Positions 24,290 through 36,060 of a stretch of 64,000 nt of DNA are shown one piece after another; the first letter of the stretch is position 1, and each line of letters opens with the position of its first letter. The notes under the pieces were generated by a model that made no database searches, was not told where the DNA came from, and saw only the letters and a list, made by a program, of their open reading frames with translations. The translations under genes were made by a program, and so were the position numbers. Location of the stretch: assembly GCA_009193035.1 (NCBI GenBank), contig SWDT01000725.1, forward strand, positions 1 to 64,000, in the 5' to 3' direction. The DNA is from Halicephalobus mephisto (lineage: Eukaryota; Nematoda; Chromadorea; Rhabditida; Panagrolaimidae).

Positions 24290-24880
24290 GAAATAAAAAT
24301 CACGACAAAAGTGCAGTCAAAATTTGAAGGCCATTTTTTATATTCAAAAAACCACTGAACAAAGTGCAAATCGCAATTAAGGATTCGCGTCAGAACCAAC
24401 ATTTAAAAACCAAAACCACTTTTTCCTTTTTAACAAAGTTCCATCCCAATTCAAACATTCGTTTCAAAACCAATGTACAATTAAAAAATCTAAAGTTTTT
24501 TCTTTTTTGAAAAATGTGTAATTTCAAATTAAACATTCGTTTCAAAACCAACATTTAAAAACCAAAACCACTTTTTCCTTTTTAACACAGTCCCCATCCC
24601 AATTCAAACATTCGTTTCAAAACCCATGTGCAGTCAAAAAATCTAAAGTTTTTTCTTTTTTGAAAAATGTAATTTAAAGTCAAATATTCGGGTCAGAATC
24701 AACATTTAAAAAACCAAAATCACTTTTTCCTTTTTAATAAAGTTCCATCTCAATTCAAACATTCGTTTCAAAACCAATGTGCAGTCAAAAAATCTAGAAC
24801 CACTTTTTCTACTTTTTAGGAAAGTTGTAATTTAAAGTCAAATATTCGTTTCAAAACCCGTATTCAATCGAAAAAAGTAG
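24290..24880. repeat. ~151-bp tandem repeat
   Basis: The marker aacatttaaaaaccaaaacc occurs at about 24399, 24550 and 24700, with the same order of cattcgtttcaaaaccaatg and tctaaagttttttctttt blocks between. Roughly four copies lie between galactokinase and the neuropeptide gene. An open frame at 24178-24402 on the minus strand overlaps the array and is not counted as a gene. From 24880 to 25342 nothing else is seen. Confidence 0.85.
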
Positions 24881-25342
24881 TCATTTTTTTATTTTTACAA
24901 AATTCAAAAATCAAAAATTCTCGTTAAATAAAAATATGTTTAAAAATTTTAACTTATTTAATTTCAATCATTTTCGTTCTCCTGAAAAATAACTTTCGAA
25001 AACATTACAGACTCCGCATTCGTTACCGTTTCCTTCACCTAAAGTATTGATTCCCAAAATCCACTCAGATTTGGATTTTCCAATTTTGTATATTTTCAAA
25101 ACTCCTTCAAATTTTGAATGTAACTATCTCAACTTTCGAGTAAACCAATCATTTTCGTTACTTCCATTAAAATTCCAAATTTAGGATTCATAAAAATTTA
25201 ACGACTATTTTCCACATTATGTCAGATTTACCATAAATGATGTAATTCCAACAGACCAATCTTTATTTCGAAATCCACAAAAACTTTCAAAACCTTCTCA
25301 GCGGCGCATTTTCCATCTCAAAACTATCAAAATCCAAAAAAT

Positions 25343-25695
25343 TTAAAAATTATCATCAAATCCATTGTAAAAGTCGGTCGGAAAATTTCTTTTTCCAAAC
25401 TGCAAAGGTCTGAAATCACTTTTTTTTCCAAACTGTAGAGGTCGAAAGTCACTTCTCTTCCCAAACTATAATCAAACAATTAAAAATTCAAAAAAATATT
25501 TTAAAAAATCAAAAAAAATTTTAAAAAATTTTTAAAATGTTTAAAAATACTCACCTGGAGGGGTCTATAGTCTCTGTCCATTCTCGAGAAGAAACGAGCT
25601 GGACCTTCTTGGGTTCTTTCCTCATCAGAAGCCAGAGACACCATAACCAATGAGGCCAAAGCCAAGAATACAAGTAGAACCGAACAAGACGCCAT
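25343..25695 (-). CDS. nlp-12: RPLQF-amide neuropeptide precursor, NLP-12 type
   Basis: Exons 25695-25555 and 25465-25343 give 87 residues. A hydrophobic signal peptide (MASCSVLLVFLALASLVMVSLA) comes first. Three amidated peptides follow: DYRPLQF before GKR, SDFRPLQF before GKK, and SDFRPLQF before GKR. The Gly donates the amide and the dibasic pairs are convertase sites; the first peptide is preceded by a single Arg. The intron splits the first peptide exactly between Gln and Phe. C. elegans NLP-12 encodes DYRPLQF-amide and DGYRPLQF-amide, which act through cholecystokinin/sulfakinin-type receptors. The C-terminal tail is acidic and has no further peptide. An upstream in-frame ATG (25737) would put extra residues before the signal peptide and is less likely. 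Confidence 0.93.
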
Positions 25696-25950
25696 AGTTT
25701 CCGAATCCAAGAATGGTTTGAGATTTTCAATTCGCAAATTTGAAGCCCGAATTCGGCCGGCCTCCAGAGTTAATGAAACGAAGCCTCATAAAAACTCCCA
25801 TAAAGTCCACTTTTCATGGACCCAGATGTGCTATAAGCAATGACCCAAAAAGTTTTATACAGACGAGAAAAAACACAAACTGAAAATGTCACTATCAGTT
25901 TTTATGGGAAAGCGCAATTTCAAAGACCAGGATGGTGGTACCGGGATTCG

Positions 25951-26859
25951 TTAGGCTCTGGCATAACGATTGACGTAATCACGGACACGATTCTCGAAGG
26001 AATCTTTGCTGGAGGCGTAGAGTTTCGCAGCTTCAATGTTTAGTGGGTCATCAAAGTCGATAAGTTCGGTGAAAAGCGAGTTCAGACCATGCAGGACGTC
26101 AGTCAACCGCCTAGTAGGCATCCAACCTGAACAGTTGCCACTCAATAAACAACAATCCACATTGACGAACTTACCAAAACTGTCGAGGGTGTTCTGTCGC
26201 AAAATGCTCAGGCAGATAGCTCCTTCTTCGGTAATATTCGGATGGAAAACCTTCGTTAGACATTTGACAACCGGAGGCTGTAAAAATAACGATAAAAGAA
26301 ATTTATTATTGTCTGCGTTAAAACATACCACATTGTTGTACTCTGGAGGAACCGTGACATGGAATTTGAAGACGCCTCCGCGGTAGTATCCAGAAGTAGG
26401 GGCGATCAGAAGGTAAAACTCGTGAAGCTGCTTCAGATTGGGGAATTCGAGTCTGCACGTTTTGAGTTCGTTGACGCGAGTTTTCAGTTCGGAGATTTCT
26501 GGAAATCGAGTTTAATACACAAAAAGCGTATTTCGTATGAAAAGCCGACTTTAATATAAGGGAAAGTGAATTCAATATATAAAGTAACTACTTTGATGTG
26601 TAAAAAATTAATTTAATATATGAAAACATAATTTCAATATATAAAGTAACTACTTTGATATGTAAAAAATTAATTTAACATATGAAAAGATAATTTCAAT
26701 ATACGAAAAAACTACTTTGATATATAAAAAGCAAATTTGATATATGGAAGTTGAAAATAAACTACCTTGAGCAAGGAGCTTGTCACGGATGTGAACCCTC
26801 TTCCCGAGGTACTCGCGGTCTTCGTCGATGCCGTTGATGCGCTTCTGAAGGTTCAACAT
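25951..26859 (-). CDS. UBE2F: NEDD8-conjugating E2 enzyme UBE2F
   Basis: Exons 26859-26766, 26498-26329, 26277-26175 and 26126-25951 give 180 residues. The UBC fold is complete: YRGGVFKFHVTVPPEYNN, then FHPNITEEGAICLSIL with the catalytic Cys in the HPN...C context, then GWMPTRRLTDVLHGLNSLF and FDDPLNIEAA. The WxPTR and FDDPLNIEAA blocks separate UBE2F from UBE2M/UBC12. UBE2F passes NEDD8 to Cullin-5 through RBX2. The neuropeptide gene follows 255 bp downstream on the same strand, so shared transcription is possible. Confidence 0.94.
26572..26757. repeat. ~63-bp tandem repeat in UBE2F intron 1
   Basis: Three units with aatatataaagtaactactttgat and taaaaaattaatttaatatatg blocks fill most of the first intron. 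Confidence 0.8.
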
Positions 26860-27221
26860 TTTGGAAACTTCCAGTTGAAAGTTTTCAGGGAAAATTTGTA
26901 AATCTAAAGAAAATCAGTGACGAAATCAATTTTGAAATCGCAAATTTCACGAATCAAGTTCATCAAAAAAGATGGCTCATCGTCAGGAAACGACAGTAGT
27001 CGAAAACGGATCAATTTCAGGGATAATTATACGGAAATATGTGGAATTAAAAAAGCAAAATTGAGGTTAACGAAAAAGCTTATAAAACACAAATCGAAAA
27101 AATTAAACAGGCAGCTCCGGCTCCCGCAACGAACGGCCGACTCGCACTGTTGAACCCGAATTTTGCGAATTCCCTCCAGCCTACTCTGCCCCTGTGACCC
27201 TATGCTTCTTTTTTTATATTT

Positions 27222-27233
27222 ATTTTTTTCCAG
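27222..27233 (+). other. Probable spliced-leader acceptor of eIF3i
   Basis: A T-rich tract ending in ccag stands nine bases before the eIF3i ATG. No coding exon lies upstream on this strand up to the divergent UBE2F start, so this is best read as a trans-splice site, the usual way nematode housekeeping messages get their leader. Confidence 0.45.
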
Positions 27234-27241
27234 GTACCCCA

Positions 27242-28323
27242 ATGAGACCTCTCTCACTCAAGGGCCATGATCGTGCCCTGACACGTGTTCGGCTGAATCG
27301 TGAAGGCGATTTGCTTTTTTCGAGTTCCAAAGGCAAATCTGTATGTGTTTGGTTTACTGAGAACGGAGAACGTCTTGGGACTTATGACGGTCACAATGGA
27401 GCAATCTGGGATGTGGATGTCTCGTGGGATTCGGATCATCTCGTTTCTTCTGCAGCTGACAACACTATGAAAGTGAGTTGATTAATGACGGCGTCGTGAT
27501 TGGATTGCATCATTCTTATATCCATTTCAGGTTTGGCAAGTGGAAACTGGTCAATGTCTCTTCACAGTGCCATGCAAGACAGTTTGCCGTTCGGTGGCGT
27601 TGTCTTTCAGTGGGAATTTGATTGCTTTTACGACAACCAAAATTGCAATGGAAAGAGAAACCCTAAGAGTTGTGGATTTGAGGGATCCTGATCAAATGGT
27701 CGGCCAAGGTCACGTTGTACACCACATGCTCGATAGCCAGAGTACTTGTATCTTCTCTCACCTGGATGACCGAGTTCTGCTGGGCGATATGATGGGAAAA
27801 CTGACCGATTTCGACCTTAGAGTCGGCAATGGAGACGCTGTTAACTTCCAGCAAGCCCACGGATATGGAATTTTGGACTTGCAAATGTCCAAAGACCAAG
27901 CTTTTGTTATTTCGGCTTCTTCCGACAAGACTGCCAAGCTCCACGACGCCAAGACTTTGAATCACTTGAAAACATACAAGTAAGCTATATCTTCCTTGAT
28001 GAGCATTACCTTTTGTCTTTTCCAGGTCAGGAAGACCGGTTAACTCTGCTTCCATTTCCCCTACTCGCGACCACATTGTTCTCGGTGGTGGTGAAGAAGC
28101 CATTCATGTCACCCAAACAGCCGGTTCTTCCGGACAATTCGAGGCTAAGCTTTACCATCTCGTCTTCGAAGAAGAATTTGCGAGGTTTAAAGGACATTTC
28201 GGCCCGATCAACTCGATTGCATTCCATCCTAATGGTAACACGATTGTTTCCGGTGGTGAAGACGGCTACATTCGTATTCAAGAACTTGACCCAGAGTATG
28301 CCGAGTACGAATATGAGTACTGA
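27242..28323 (+). CDS. EIF3I: Translation initiation factor eIF3 subunit I
   Basis: Exons 27242-27472, 27531-27979 and 28026-28323 give 325 residues, exactly the eIF3i size. The start [20 protein letters not shown] is family-typical, and the seven WD repeats include [43 protein letters not shown] and [17 protein letters not shown]. The tail ends in a Tyr/Glu-rich segment ([10 protein letters not shown]). The protein is a structural part of the eIF3 complex, which binds the 40S ribosome in initiation. It is divergent with UBE2F and convergent with the TMEM220-like gene. Confidence 0.97.
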
Positions 28324-28451
28324 TCTGGTTTGTTATCCGATAATTATTCTTGTTTGGTTTTGTTGGGAGCTAACTGATTGCATGAAATGGATAATCAGAG
28401 ATTTATTCTCAAACTCGTTCGAATGTGGAACCTAAGGGTTTTTCCCAAGTT

Positions 28452-29084
28452 TTAATGGAAATAATGACAAATCGGAAGATAAGGGGAATAGAAACAAGCA
28501 GAATACCCAGCGACTGGAATGAGTCCGATGAGAGCAACTAGGAGAATCAAGCTTCTGAGATAGGAGGTGGGACCGCCTTGAGTCGGATGACGGAGTCTGG
28601 TCGAAGTGGTCACAGCTGTGGCCAGAGCGGTCAGTAGGATGTTTCGGCCTTCGGGGAGAGAGTTGGTGTGTCTGATGAAAGGACCGGATTCAACCTGGTG
28701 GAGGGACCATGCAAGAAAAACGGATTCTAGAAATCCAAGAACGATAACAACAGCTGAAGCAAGACGCCAGTAAGGACATCTAGGTTTGTTGAGGAAGAGA
28801 AGAACGGAAGCAGATCCAGTGAGCCAAGTGTAGATCCAAGGATCAGGAGTTGTCTGAAAAAAAATGTTACTAAGCCATAAAAGTTGTAGTTTTAGATTAT
28901 AGTAGATTTTTTCGGGAAGATAATAATCGAATAAGATGGGAAATAAGATTAACATTAAGTCCAGGTCAAATTCGATATATGAGAAATTAACCCTAAAAAT
29001 CTCGAAACTCACCAAAGTGTGTGTCACCGTGAATCCGGCCAGAACAGTAGCTACTGCTAGTTGCAGAATTCTGAACGTGTCCAT
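28452..29084 (-). CDS. TMEM220-like membrane protein
   Basis: Exons 29084-29013 and 28853-28452 give 157 residues with about five hydrophobic helices. The order of a first helix, TTPDPWIYTWL, a helix, a segment with PRCPYWRL, a helix, then EGRNILLTALATA and a final helix matches TMEM220, where a DPD/DPW motif follows helix 1 and an EEGRE-L motif precedes the fourth helix. Function is not known in detail. The match rests on pattern, not on alignment. Confidence 0.6.
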   Translation of the reverse strand: MDTFRILQLAVATVLAGFTVTHTLVSFEIFRVNFSYIEFDLDLMLILFPILFDYYLPEKIYYNLKLQLLWLSNIFFQTTPDPWIYTWLTGSASVLLFLNKPRCPYWRLASAVVIVLGFLESVFLAWSLHQVESGPFIRHTNSLPEGRNILLTALATAVTTSTRLRHPTQGGPTSYLRSLILLVALIGLIPVAGYSACFYSPYLPICHYFH

Positions 29085-29313
29085 TCTGGAAAAAACAACG
29101 AAATTTAATAAAATGATCGAAAAAAAATAAAGACGTTGATCGATACAATTTTGTCTACTTGAGTTGAAGAAAGAAAGGAAAAAGAATCGTATTTTGTGTT
29201 TGACGGGTCCAATTATTTCCGATCAAGTCGTTTCAGCTCTGGCCTCGTGGTCGAGTTGCCAAAGCCCGTTGCAACGTTGGCTTTTGGTTTCCTCCGGAAT
29301 TTCCGTTCCTCAA

Positions 29314-31078
29314 ATGCCATACAAAGCCATTGTTCATCTAGAAGATCCCGAAAATGGATCGAGTTTTGAAGTGGAAACGGAACTGCATGAAAGTGAATTA
29401 ATTTTGTTAGATTTTGTGATGAATAATTTTTTGAGAGCCCTAAACCTGCCGCCAGATTCCAATTATGATTATTTCAAATGTAAGTTTATTTTCCTACATG
29501 TAAATTTTACTTTTCATATATGAATATTGTTTTTTGTATAAGAATCTTAATTTTCATATATGGATATTGTTTTTTGTATAAGAACCTTAATTTTCATATA
29601 TGAATTTTGTTTCCCATATATGAAATTTCGCAAATGAATTTTGATTTTTCCGATTTTTGTGTTATCCTTTATGGATTTTATTATATATGCATGAAGCTTG
29701 CTTTTTTGTGTATAAATTTATAGTTCCCATATATAGATTTTAGTTCTGCATGATTTTTCTCTTGTTTGATATGTAAATTTCATCTTTTTACATTTAAATG
29801 TTATTTCTCCATATATCGATCTTGTTTCTATATATAAATTACTTTTTAACATGTAGGTTTTATTTCTTTCTGTGTTAACTTAGTCTTTTTATACATGATT
29901 TCAACCTTCTCTGTAGATAATTTTCACCTTTTAGATGTAGACGAAGATGGAGAAGTAATAACAGTCCAGAAAGAAGAGGATTTGGCTGGGTTTACGGAAT
30001 CCTACACTGATCCAAATGAACCCCTTCATGTTCATCTCGGTGAGTTCTTTCTTCAATTTTTACTTACTGTTGTGGTTTGTCCAGCGTCAACCAGGATAGA
30101 AGTAATCAACGAAGAGGATAAAGCTGTCACTATCCAGATATCAGACTTGTTAGATCAGAAGGAAATTGGTCGAGGACAGTTCGGCAGTGTGTACAAGTAC
30201 GTGTTGTTTTGTTTCCTTGGTTATTGATCCTCTAACTTTTTAGTTACCGAATTTTTCAGAGCTTTCAATCCCAAATTGAACCAATGGATAGCGGTTAAAT
30301 CACTTAGTGGGTCAATGTTCTCACTTCAGCAGGAAATTGATATTTTAAAAATGTGCGGATCTTGCGACAAAATCGTCAAATACCTGGGTGCCAATCAAAA
30401 TGATGGAGTTCTGCACATCTTTCTCGAATTCATGGATGGGCTCTCTCTGGACAAGTACGGTAAGATCCCGCTAAAAGTCTTGGGGGCAGTGAATGTTGAA
30501 GTAGTGGATGCTTTGACGTTCATGTGGAGACAGAACATGATCCATCGAGGTTTGAATTTTGTTTCCCCGACGATTATTGAATTTTTTTGTTTCCAGATAT
30601 CAAACCTAGCAATTTTCTTGTAAATTCCTCAGGCCAGGTCAAGTTGGCGGATTTCGGAGTTTCTAGGACAATGCTCTTCTCTCAAGTCAGGTCCTGCGTG
30701 GGTACTGAGGCTTACCTTTCCCCAGAGAGGATGAGAGGGGAAAGATACACAATAGCCTCTGATGTCTGGAGTTTAGGGCTTTCGTTGGTGGAAATGGCTT
30801 TCGGGAAACCCCCAACTCTCTTTGTTAGTACATCTGAACAGATCCATGATGTTTCGGATTTTATTGTTAAGTCCATGCCCAAAATTTTAACTGAATTGTC
30901 AGAAATTGATGATTCTATGTTGCTTCGAGACTTTGTTGATGGTTGTTTGAGATCAACTCCATCTTTAAGGCTGAAAGCACTGGATTTGGAAAAATGTGAT
31001 TTTGTGTTGAAGCATTCTCCATCAGATTCAGGTTGTATAGCGGCATTTATACGGGAATTTGATTTTTGGAAATTGTGA
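29314..31078 (+). CDS. MAP2K5: MAP kinase kinase 5 (MEK5) with PB1 domain
   Basis: Exons 29314-29479, 29935-30039, 30085-30196, 30260-30549 and 30597-31078 give 384 residues, a little shorter than the ~448 of vertebrates because the PB1-kinase linker is short. The PB1 domain ends with the OPCA-like acidic motif YVDEDGEVITVQKEEDLAGF. The kinase has a glycine loop GRGQFGSVYK, the ATP lysine in WIAVKSL, HRDIKPSNFLVN, DFG, and an SPE in place of APE. The activation segment has Ser in both MEK phosphosite positions (LFSQVRSCVGT). MEK5 activates ERK5. The frame stays open upstream to 29164; I took the first Met of the PB1 domain. ELP1 starts 138 bp downstream. Confidence 0.9.
29485..29930. repeat. 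Degenerate short repeats in MEK5 intron 1
   Basis: The 455-bp intron is an irregular array of ttttcatatatgaatattg and ttttttgtataagaacctta blocks, about 39 bp apart at the start and decaying toward the acceptor. Confidence 0.7.
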
Positions 31079-31216
31079 CCATATCTACTTGCCAGATTCT
31101 ACGTTTTTTAAATGAAAAAAATAATTTTTAATTTTGTTATGAAATTGAAAAAAGTTGAAAATACTTTTGAAATATTTTTGAATTTTGAATATATTTTTTA
31201 TTTTATGTGGTTTTAG

Positions 31217-34200
31217 ATGAAGAATTTGCATTTGTATACGGCTTCATCAACAATTCGGGTTTCTTCTAGTAATGAAGAAAATGTGACTGTTGATTTAAGC
31301 AATGCATTAGCTTTTTGTGTGGATTCTGCAAGTGCTTTGACTTATTTTTTTATTCCTGGTGAAATTGTTTGTATCAATGCTCAAATGGAAGTAGAAAATC
31401 GAATTCCTTGGTTAACTTCTGGAAATGGAAATATTGTTCTTTTTGATTTTTTGGTTGATGATATGACAATTTGTGCAGTGTTTGACAATGGAGAAGTTTA
31501 CTTAATTTCAACTTTTGATGGAAATGTAAGTTTTAAATATTTTCGATATTTGGATATTTCTCAAATTTCGAAATTTTCGATATATGAATATTTCTCAAAT
31601 TTCGAGATTTTCAATATTTGGATATTTCTCAAATTTCGAGATTTTCGATATATGAATATTTCTCAAATTTCGAAATTTTTAATGCTTGAAAATTATTTAG
31701 ACTTTAGTGCTTTTAATATTTCGAAATTCTTAATAATTAAAGTTTTTAAATTTTAATGTTTTTTTAGTATTTTTGATACTTAAACATTTAATTTTAGATT
31801 GTTGAAGAACCTGTTCTTTGTGGCTGTAATGTTGTTGGAGGTTCATGGTCTCCTGATCTTGGATTATTAATTATTGCAACTACTGAGAAACTTTTGGCTA
31901 TAACGAGAAATTTTGAAGTTGAACATGAAGTGGATCTTTATATTCAGGATCCAGGAAAAGAACAATTAATGACAATTGGATGGGGAGCTCGTGAAACGCA
32001 ATTTCAAGGAGCGGCAGGACGTCAAAAAAGAGAGAAAATTGATGAAAATACAATTCCTGGACCTCTTTCAGCAACAGACGATAAAAAAGCTATAATTTCC
32101 TGGAGAACTGATTGCCAGTATTTTACTGTTAGTACTGTTGAAGAAAGAAGTAATCCAAGAAAAGCTGAATTTCCTGATGATCCGGAAAAAATTGAATGTC
32201 GTCATTTACGAGTTTGGAATAGAGATTTGGAATTAATGTCTCAATGTGAAGAAGTGGCGGGAATGGAGGAATCATTGGCAATGAAACCGGTAGGGAATAT
32301 TATGGCTGTTACTAGAGTCCTAAATAATAAGAGAGATGTCTGGTTTTATGAGAGGAATGGTCAATGGAGACATAATTTTGCTGCTGGTGATGCTGATTCT
32401 GAAATAATTTCCATCAAATGGAATTCTGATGGAACTGTTTTATTACTTCATCTTCGGAAAGAAAAAATTGATCTTTGTAGGTTTATTTTTATGATTTTTG
32501 GTATTGATTTTTATTGTTTTAGTGCAATTTTGGATGGTGTCAAACTACGATTGGATGATGAAAGTAGAACTTGAAAGAGATACTTTGAGAGAAGTGAAAT
32601 GGAATCCAGAAATGCCTTGTAAAATTCATTTTCTTTCGGATGCTGGGAGATATGACATTATAGAACTTGAACCAGGTTATAATTCTCTCAATGGAACTGT
32701 TGTTTCTGTTGCTGGAGGAATGATTAGAGTTTCACATATGCCGGAATCTCCGATTCCTCCACCAATGTCTCATTATCAATTGAATAGTGGAAAAACTGGA
32801 GTTCAACTTCTTTCACAGTCAAAATTTGGTTTGGCTTTGCTGTTATCCGATGGAAGATTGGCTACTTGTAGGTTTTTTTAGGTTTATGAGGGTTATAAAG
32901 AGGATTTCAGACAAAGGCAAGAGGTATGAACCATTTGCTATTGTTAAACTAATACGATCGACATCTGGAATCTGTTATAATTTATCATGGGTTGATGAGG
33001 AAAATGTTAGTTTAATTGCAAATGATAAGATTTTTCAATATAATATTTCTAATGGAGAAGAGAAACTTGTTTATTCCTCTGAATCTCCTATTATTTACCA
33101 GAAATGTTGTTCATCTTCTTGGTTTATTGAGAAATCTGACGGTAAATGGTTAGAATTAATTTCTGGAGAAATTAAAGAACTTTCAATTGATTTTTCTGCT
33201 CCTAATGTTCATAAATGTGAAATTGTCAATATTGGAAACACGAATCTATTTTTTGGTGTCAATAGAAACAATCAACTTCTTGTGAATGGTTATGTCATTC
33301 ATCAGGCCATTGGATCTTATGTTTTTGAAGAAAATGGATTCTTAGTGACGTCACAAAATAATCAATTGTTTGGAATGACTTATGTTGATTTGATTGAACT
33401 TTTGAAAAATCCTCCGAAAATGACGGCAAAAAATGCTGGTTATGGATGGTTTAATGAAGGAGCAGGAAGAAATGTACCTAAGGGAAGTGTGATTGCAGCT
33501 GAACCTGGAGGTGTTAGAATATTTTTACAAACGACAAGAGGTGATTTGGAGATAATTGAACCTAGATTTAGGATTATTCCGTGGTTGAAAGATTTGATTA
33601 CTAAAGAAGAATATGGGAAAGCGATTAGATTGATGAGAAGACAACGAGTGGATATGAATCTTCTTTATGATCATGATCCTGAAAGTTTTAAAAAGAATGT
33701 TGGGAAGTTTATTGATTTAGTTGATGATGCAGAATTATTGAATTTGTTTGTTTTTGGTTTGAACGAAGAGGATTCGACAAGAAAGAATTTTTTGCCGTAT
33801 TATCTTGAACGAAAAGATACGCCGTCTTCGATGGAAAGAAAAGTTGTGGATGTAAGTGAACTTGTATTGAATCAGATTCTTGCGATTGAAGATATCCCAA
33901 GACGACATAAGTTGTATACTGCTGCTTTATCGTGTTTTTTGAATAGAGAACCGAGATGTGTTAAAGATGCTTTTTTAAATATGAAAGAACAAATATTAGC
34001 TGCAAATGAACCATTAAAACAGACAAATGAACAATTTTTACAACAGAAACCATCATTGTTGAGAAAATGGACAAAACATTTGAAATATTATTTGAAAGAT
34101 ATTGAACTTTTTAGAGGAGCTTTATTGACATATGATTTAACAGTGGCATATGAAGTTGCAGATACGATTAATATGGATCCAAGAGAATTTTTACCATTGT

Positions 34201-35535
34201 TGGATTCTTTACATGAAAAAAAACCAGAATCTTATATGAAATTTCATATAGATGTTTATGTTGAAGATTATATCTCGGCTTTGAAGAATATTGCTCAAGT
34301 TGATGAGAAAATTGATGAATGTATTGAGTATATTAAGAAATATAATCTATATTCTAAAGCAATAAGTATTTTTCAAGAATCTCCGAATTTTAAAGTGAGG
34401 TTTTTTAATTTTAGTATAATTAATGAATAATTATTGTTTTAGAGAATTGCTAAAATTTGTGCAGAATATGCTCTTTCACAGAGAAGTTTTGATGAAGCTG
34501 GAATATTATTTGAAAAAGCAGAAGATTATGGTAATGCGTTAAAAGCATATGATTTATCGTTGAATTTGAATGGATTCTTGTTTTCTGCAAAGAAAATTCC
34601 TCTGGATGCGGAGACTTTGAAGAGAAATTTGACTGTTTTTGCATTGAAATTTGAACAAAATAGTAAGTTTGTTCAAGCAGCTGAAACTTATAAGGAACTT
34701 GGTGTGGATGAAAATTTGGTTAAAGTTGTTGAGAATTATGCAAGAGCATCAGAATGGAAACAAGCAATGATTGAATTGAATATGAATGATGATAAATCGG
34801 TTTATAAAGAAGCTAAACAGAAATTGATCAAAGATGCAATGACTAGTGGGAAATTTATTGATCAAGAAATCAAGGACATGAGAGAGAAAGTTATTAAATA
34901 TTCTGCTAGATTGGAAATTGTGAGAAATTCGAAAGAAAAACAAGTTGAAGAATGGCTAGAAAATGAAGGAGAAGTTGATGTTGCTCAATCTGAAACTATG
35001 AGTCAAATATCTTCAACGTCAGGAATGTCTAATATTTCTAGATTGTCTAAGATGTCGACTGCTCAAGTTAAAAGACGTCAGAATGTTGAACGACATAAGA
35101 AAAATATCAAAGAAGGAAGTCAATATGAAGATATTGGTATTTTGACGGCGATGGCTGAAGTTGTTAAGAAACTTAATAATCTGCAAAAGGATTTGGAACA
35201 GTTTCTTCCTGTTCTTGTGTCTTTGAATTTGCTACAAGAAGCCAAAAATATTCAATCACAAGTTGAGAAAATGGTAAAGTTGATGGCAGATAAGAGAACT
35301 CAGATTTGGCCAAGATTTCTAAAAGCTAAACATTTGACGGGTCCGATGGTTGAGATTGTAAGTTGATTGCTTGATTATTAAATGGTAATTATGTGGTTTT
35401 TAGTATCGATGTGAAGATGGACTTGTTAGAATTCCTGGTGAGGATCATATGCCATCAAGAATTTACATTGAGGATGAAATGGTACCTCCGAAATTGGACA
35501 TTAGTTGTAGTTGGAAGCTCAAATGTCTGGAATAA
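31217..35535 (+). CDS. ELP1: Elongator complex subunit 1
   Basis: Exons 31217-31525, 31798-32476, 32523-32867, 32911-34394, 34443-35357 and 35404-35535 join to 1287 residues, normal for ELP1. The start MKNLHLYTAS, the WD region with TIGWGARETQFQGAAGRQ and LRVWNRDLELMSQCEEVAGM, and VVPPPM-like IPPPMSHYQLNSGK follow ELP1 order. The TPR-like half has LRRMNLNLIYDH-type QRVDMNLLYDHDPESF and DPREFLPLLDSL. The C-terminus has the Ser-rich stretch MSQISSTSGMSNISR and the basic KRRQNVERHKKNIKEGSQYED, the tRNA-binding/dimer region in yeast Elp1. Elongator makes cm5/mcm5 modifications on wobble uridines. An apparent intron of 14 bp at 32868 is avoided by using the acceptor at 32910. KRTCAP2 follows 135 bp downstream. 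Confidence 0.95.
31526..31797. repeat. ~34-bp tandem repeat in ELP1 intron 1
   Basis: Alternating units of gatatatgaatatttctcaaatttcgaaatttt (34 bp, with variants) fill the intron from about 31540 to 31680. Confidence 0.75.
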
Positions 35536-35670
35536 TAATGTGTTGTTAATTGTTGAGTTTGGAAAAATTTAATTGTTGTTTTTTAAGTGGATTTTAAGAT
35601 CGTTTGATACGATGCCCTTTTGGGTTATATGATTTTTTAAAATTATTTATTGTGATTTTGTAATTTTAAG

Positions 35671-36060
35671 ATGGCAAATTTCTCCCGAAGTGCCCTACTC
35701 GCCTCTCTTCTCGTTTTTGGCCTTATTGGAGCGGGACAGCTCTTGAAACCTCAATTAGCGGCTTCTCGTCAAGGAACCTTGATCGCTGGAATCATGGGAG
35801 CCTTTGTTTTTCTCTTTACTTTGACGGCTACAAGTAACTTTAAAATGTCAAATGTTGGAATTAATGCTAAATCTGGACTTGGAGAAGTCTTTTTTGCTCT
35901 TTTTGTTGGAGTATCTTCTGCAGCTATGATTCATCGTATCGCTATCACGATTTGCCTTCTTTTTTCGGGAGTTTTGCTTTATTTGGTCAATATTATCTCT
36001 CAACAACGCTACAATGCTCCTGTTACTAAGCCAACTGCTGGAGGAAAACAAAAGAAATAA
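35671..36060 (+). CDS. KRTCAP2: Oligosaccharyltransferase subunit KCP2
   Basis: One exon of 129 residues with four hydrophobic helices. Family-typical pieces are QLAASRQGTLIAGIMGAFVF, LTATSNF, and GEVFFALFVGVSSAAMIHRI followed by ITICLLFS and YLVNIISQQRYN. KCP2 is a subunit of the STT3A form of the ER N-glycosylation complex and helps it dock to the translocon. The C-terminus is the expected lysine-rich cytosolic tail (KQKK), a KKxx-like ER retrieval ending. The head-to-tail order with ELP1 suggests one operon. Confidence 0.93.
   Translation: MANFSRSALLASLLVFGLIGAGQLLKPQLAASRQGTLIAGIMGAFVFLFTLTATSNFKMSNVGINAKSGLGEVFFALFVGVSSAAMIHRIAITICLLFSGVLLYLVNIISQQRYNAPVTKPTAGGKQKK

Noticed and set aside
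24178..24402. 74-codon minus-strand ORF with a hydrophobic start
   Set aside because: It overlaps the 151-bp tandem array and shows no conserved feature.
32868..32881. 14-bp intron in ELP1
   Set aside because: Too short to splice. Using the acceptor at 32910 gives a normal 43-bp intron and keeps the frame.
31217..35535. IFT172/OSM-1, a ciliary transport protein
   Set aside because: A large WD-plus-TPR protein first suggested IFT172. The blocks GWGARETQFQGAAGRQ, LRVWNRDLELMS, NLLYDHDPESF and the basic C-terminal stretch are ELP1, and the joined length of 1287 fits ELP1 (IFT172 is about 1750).
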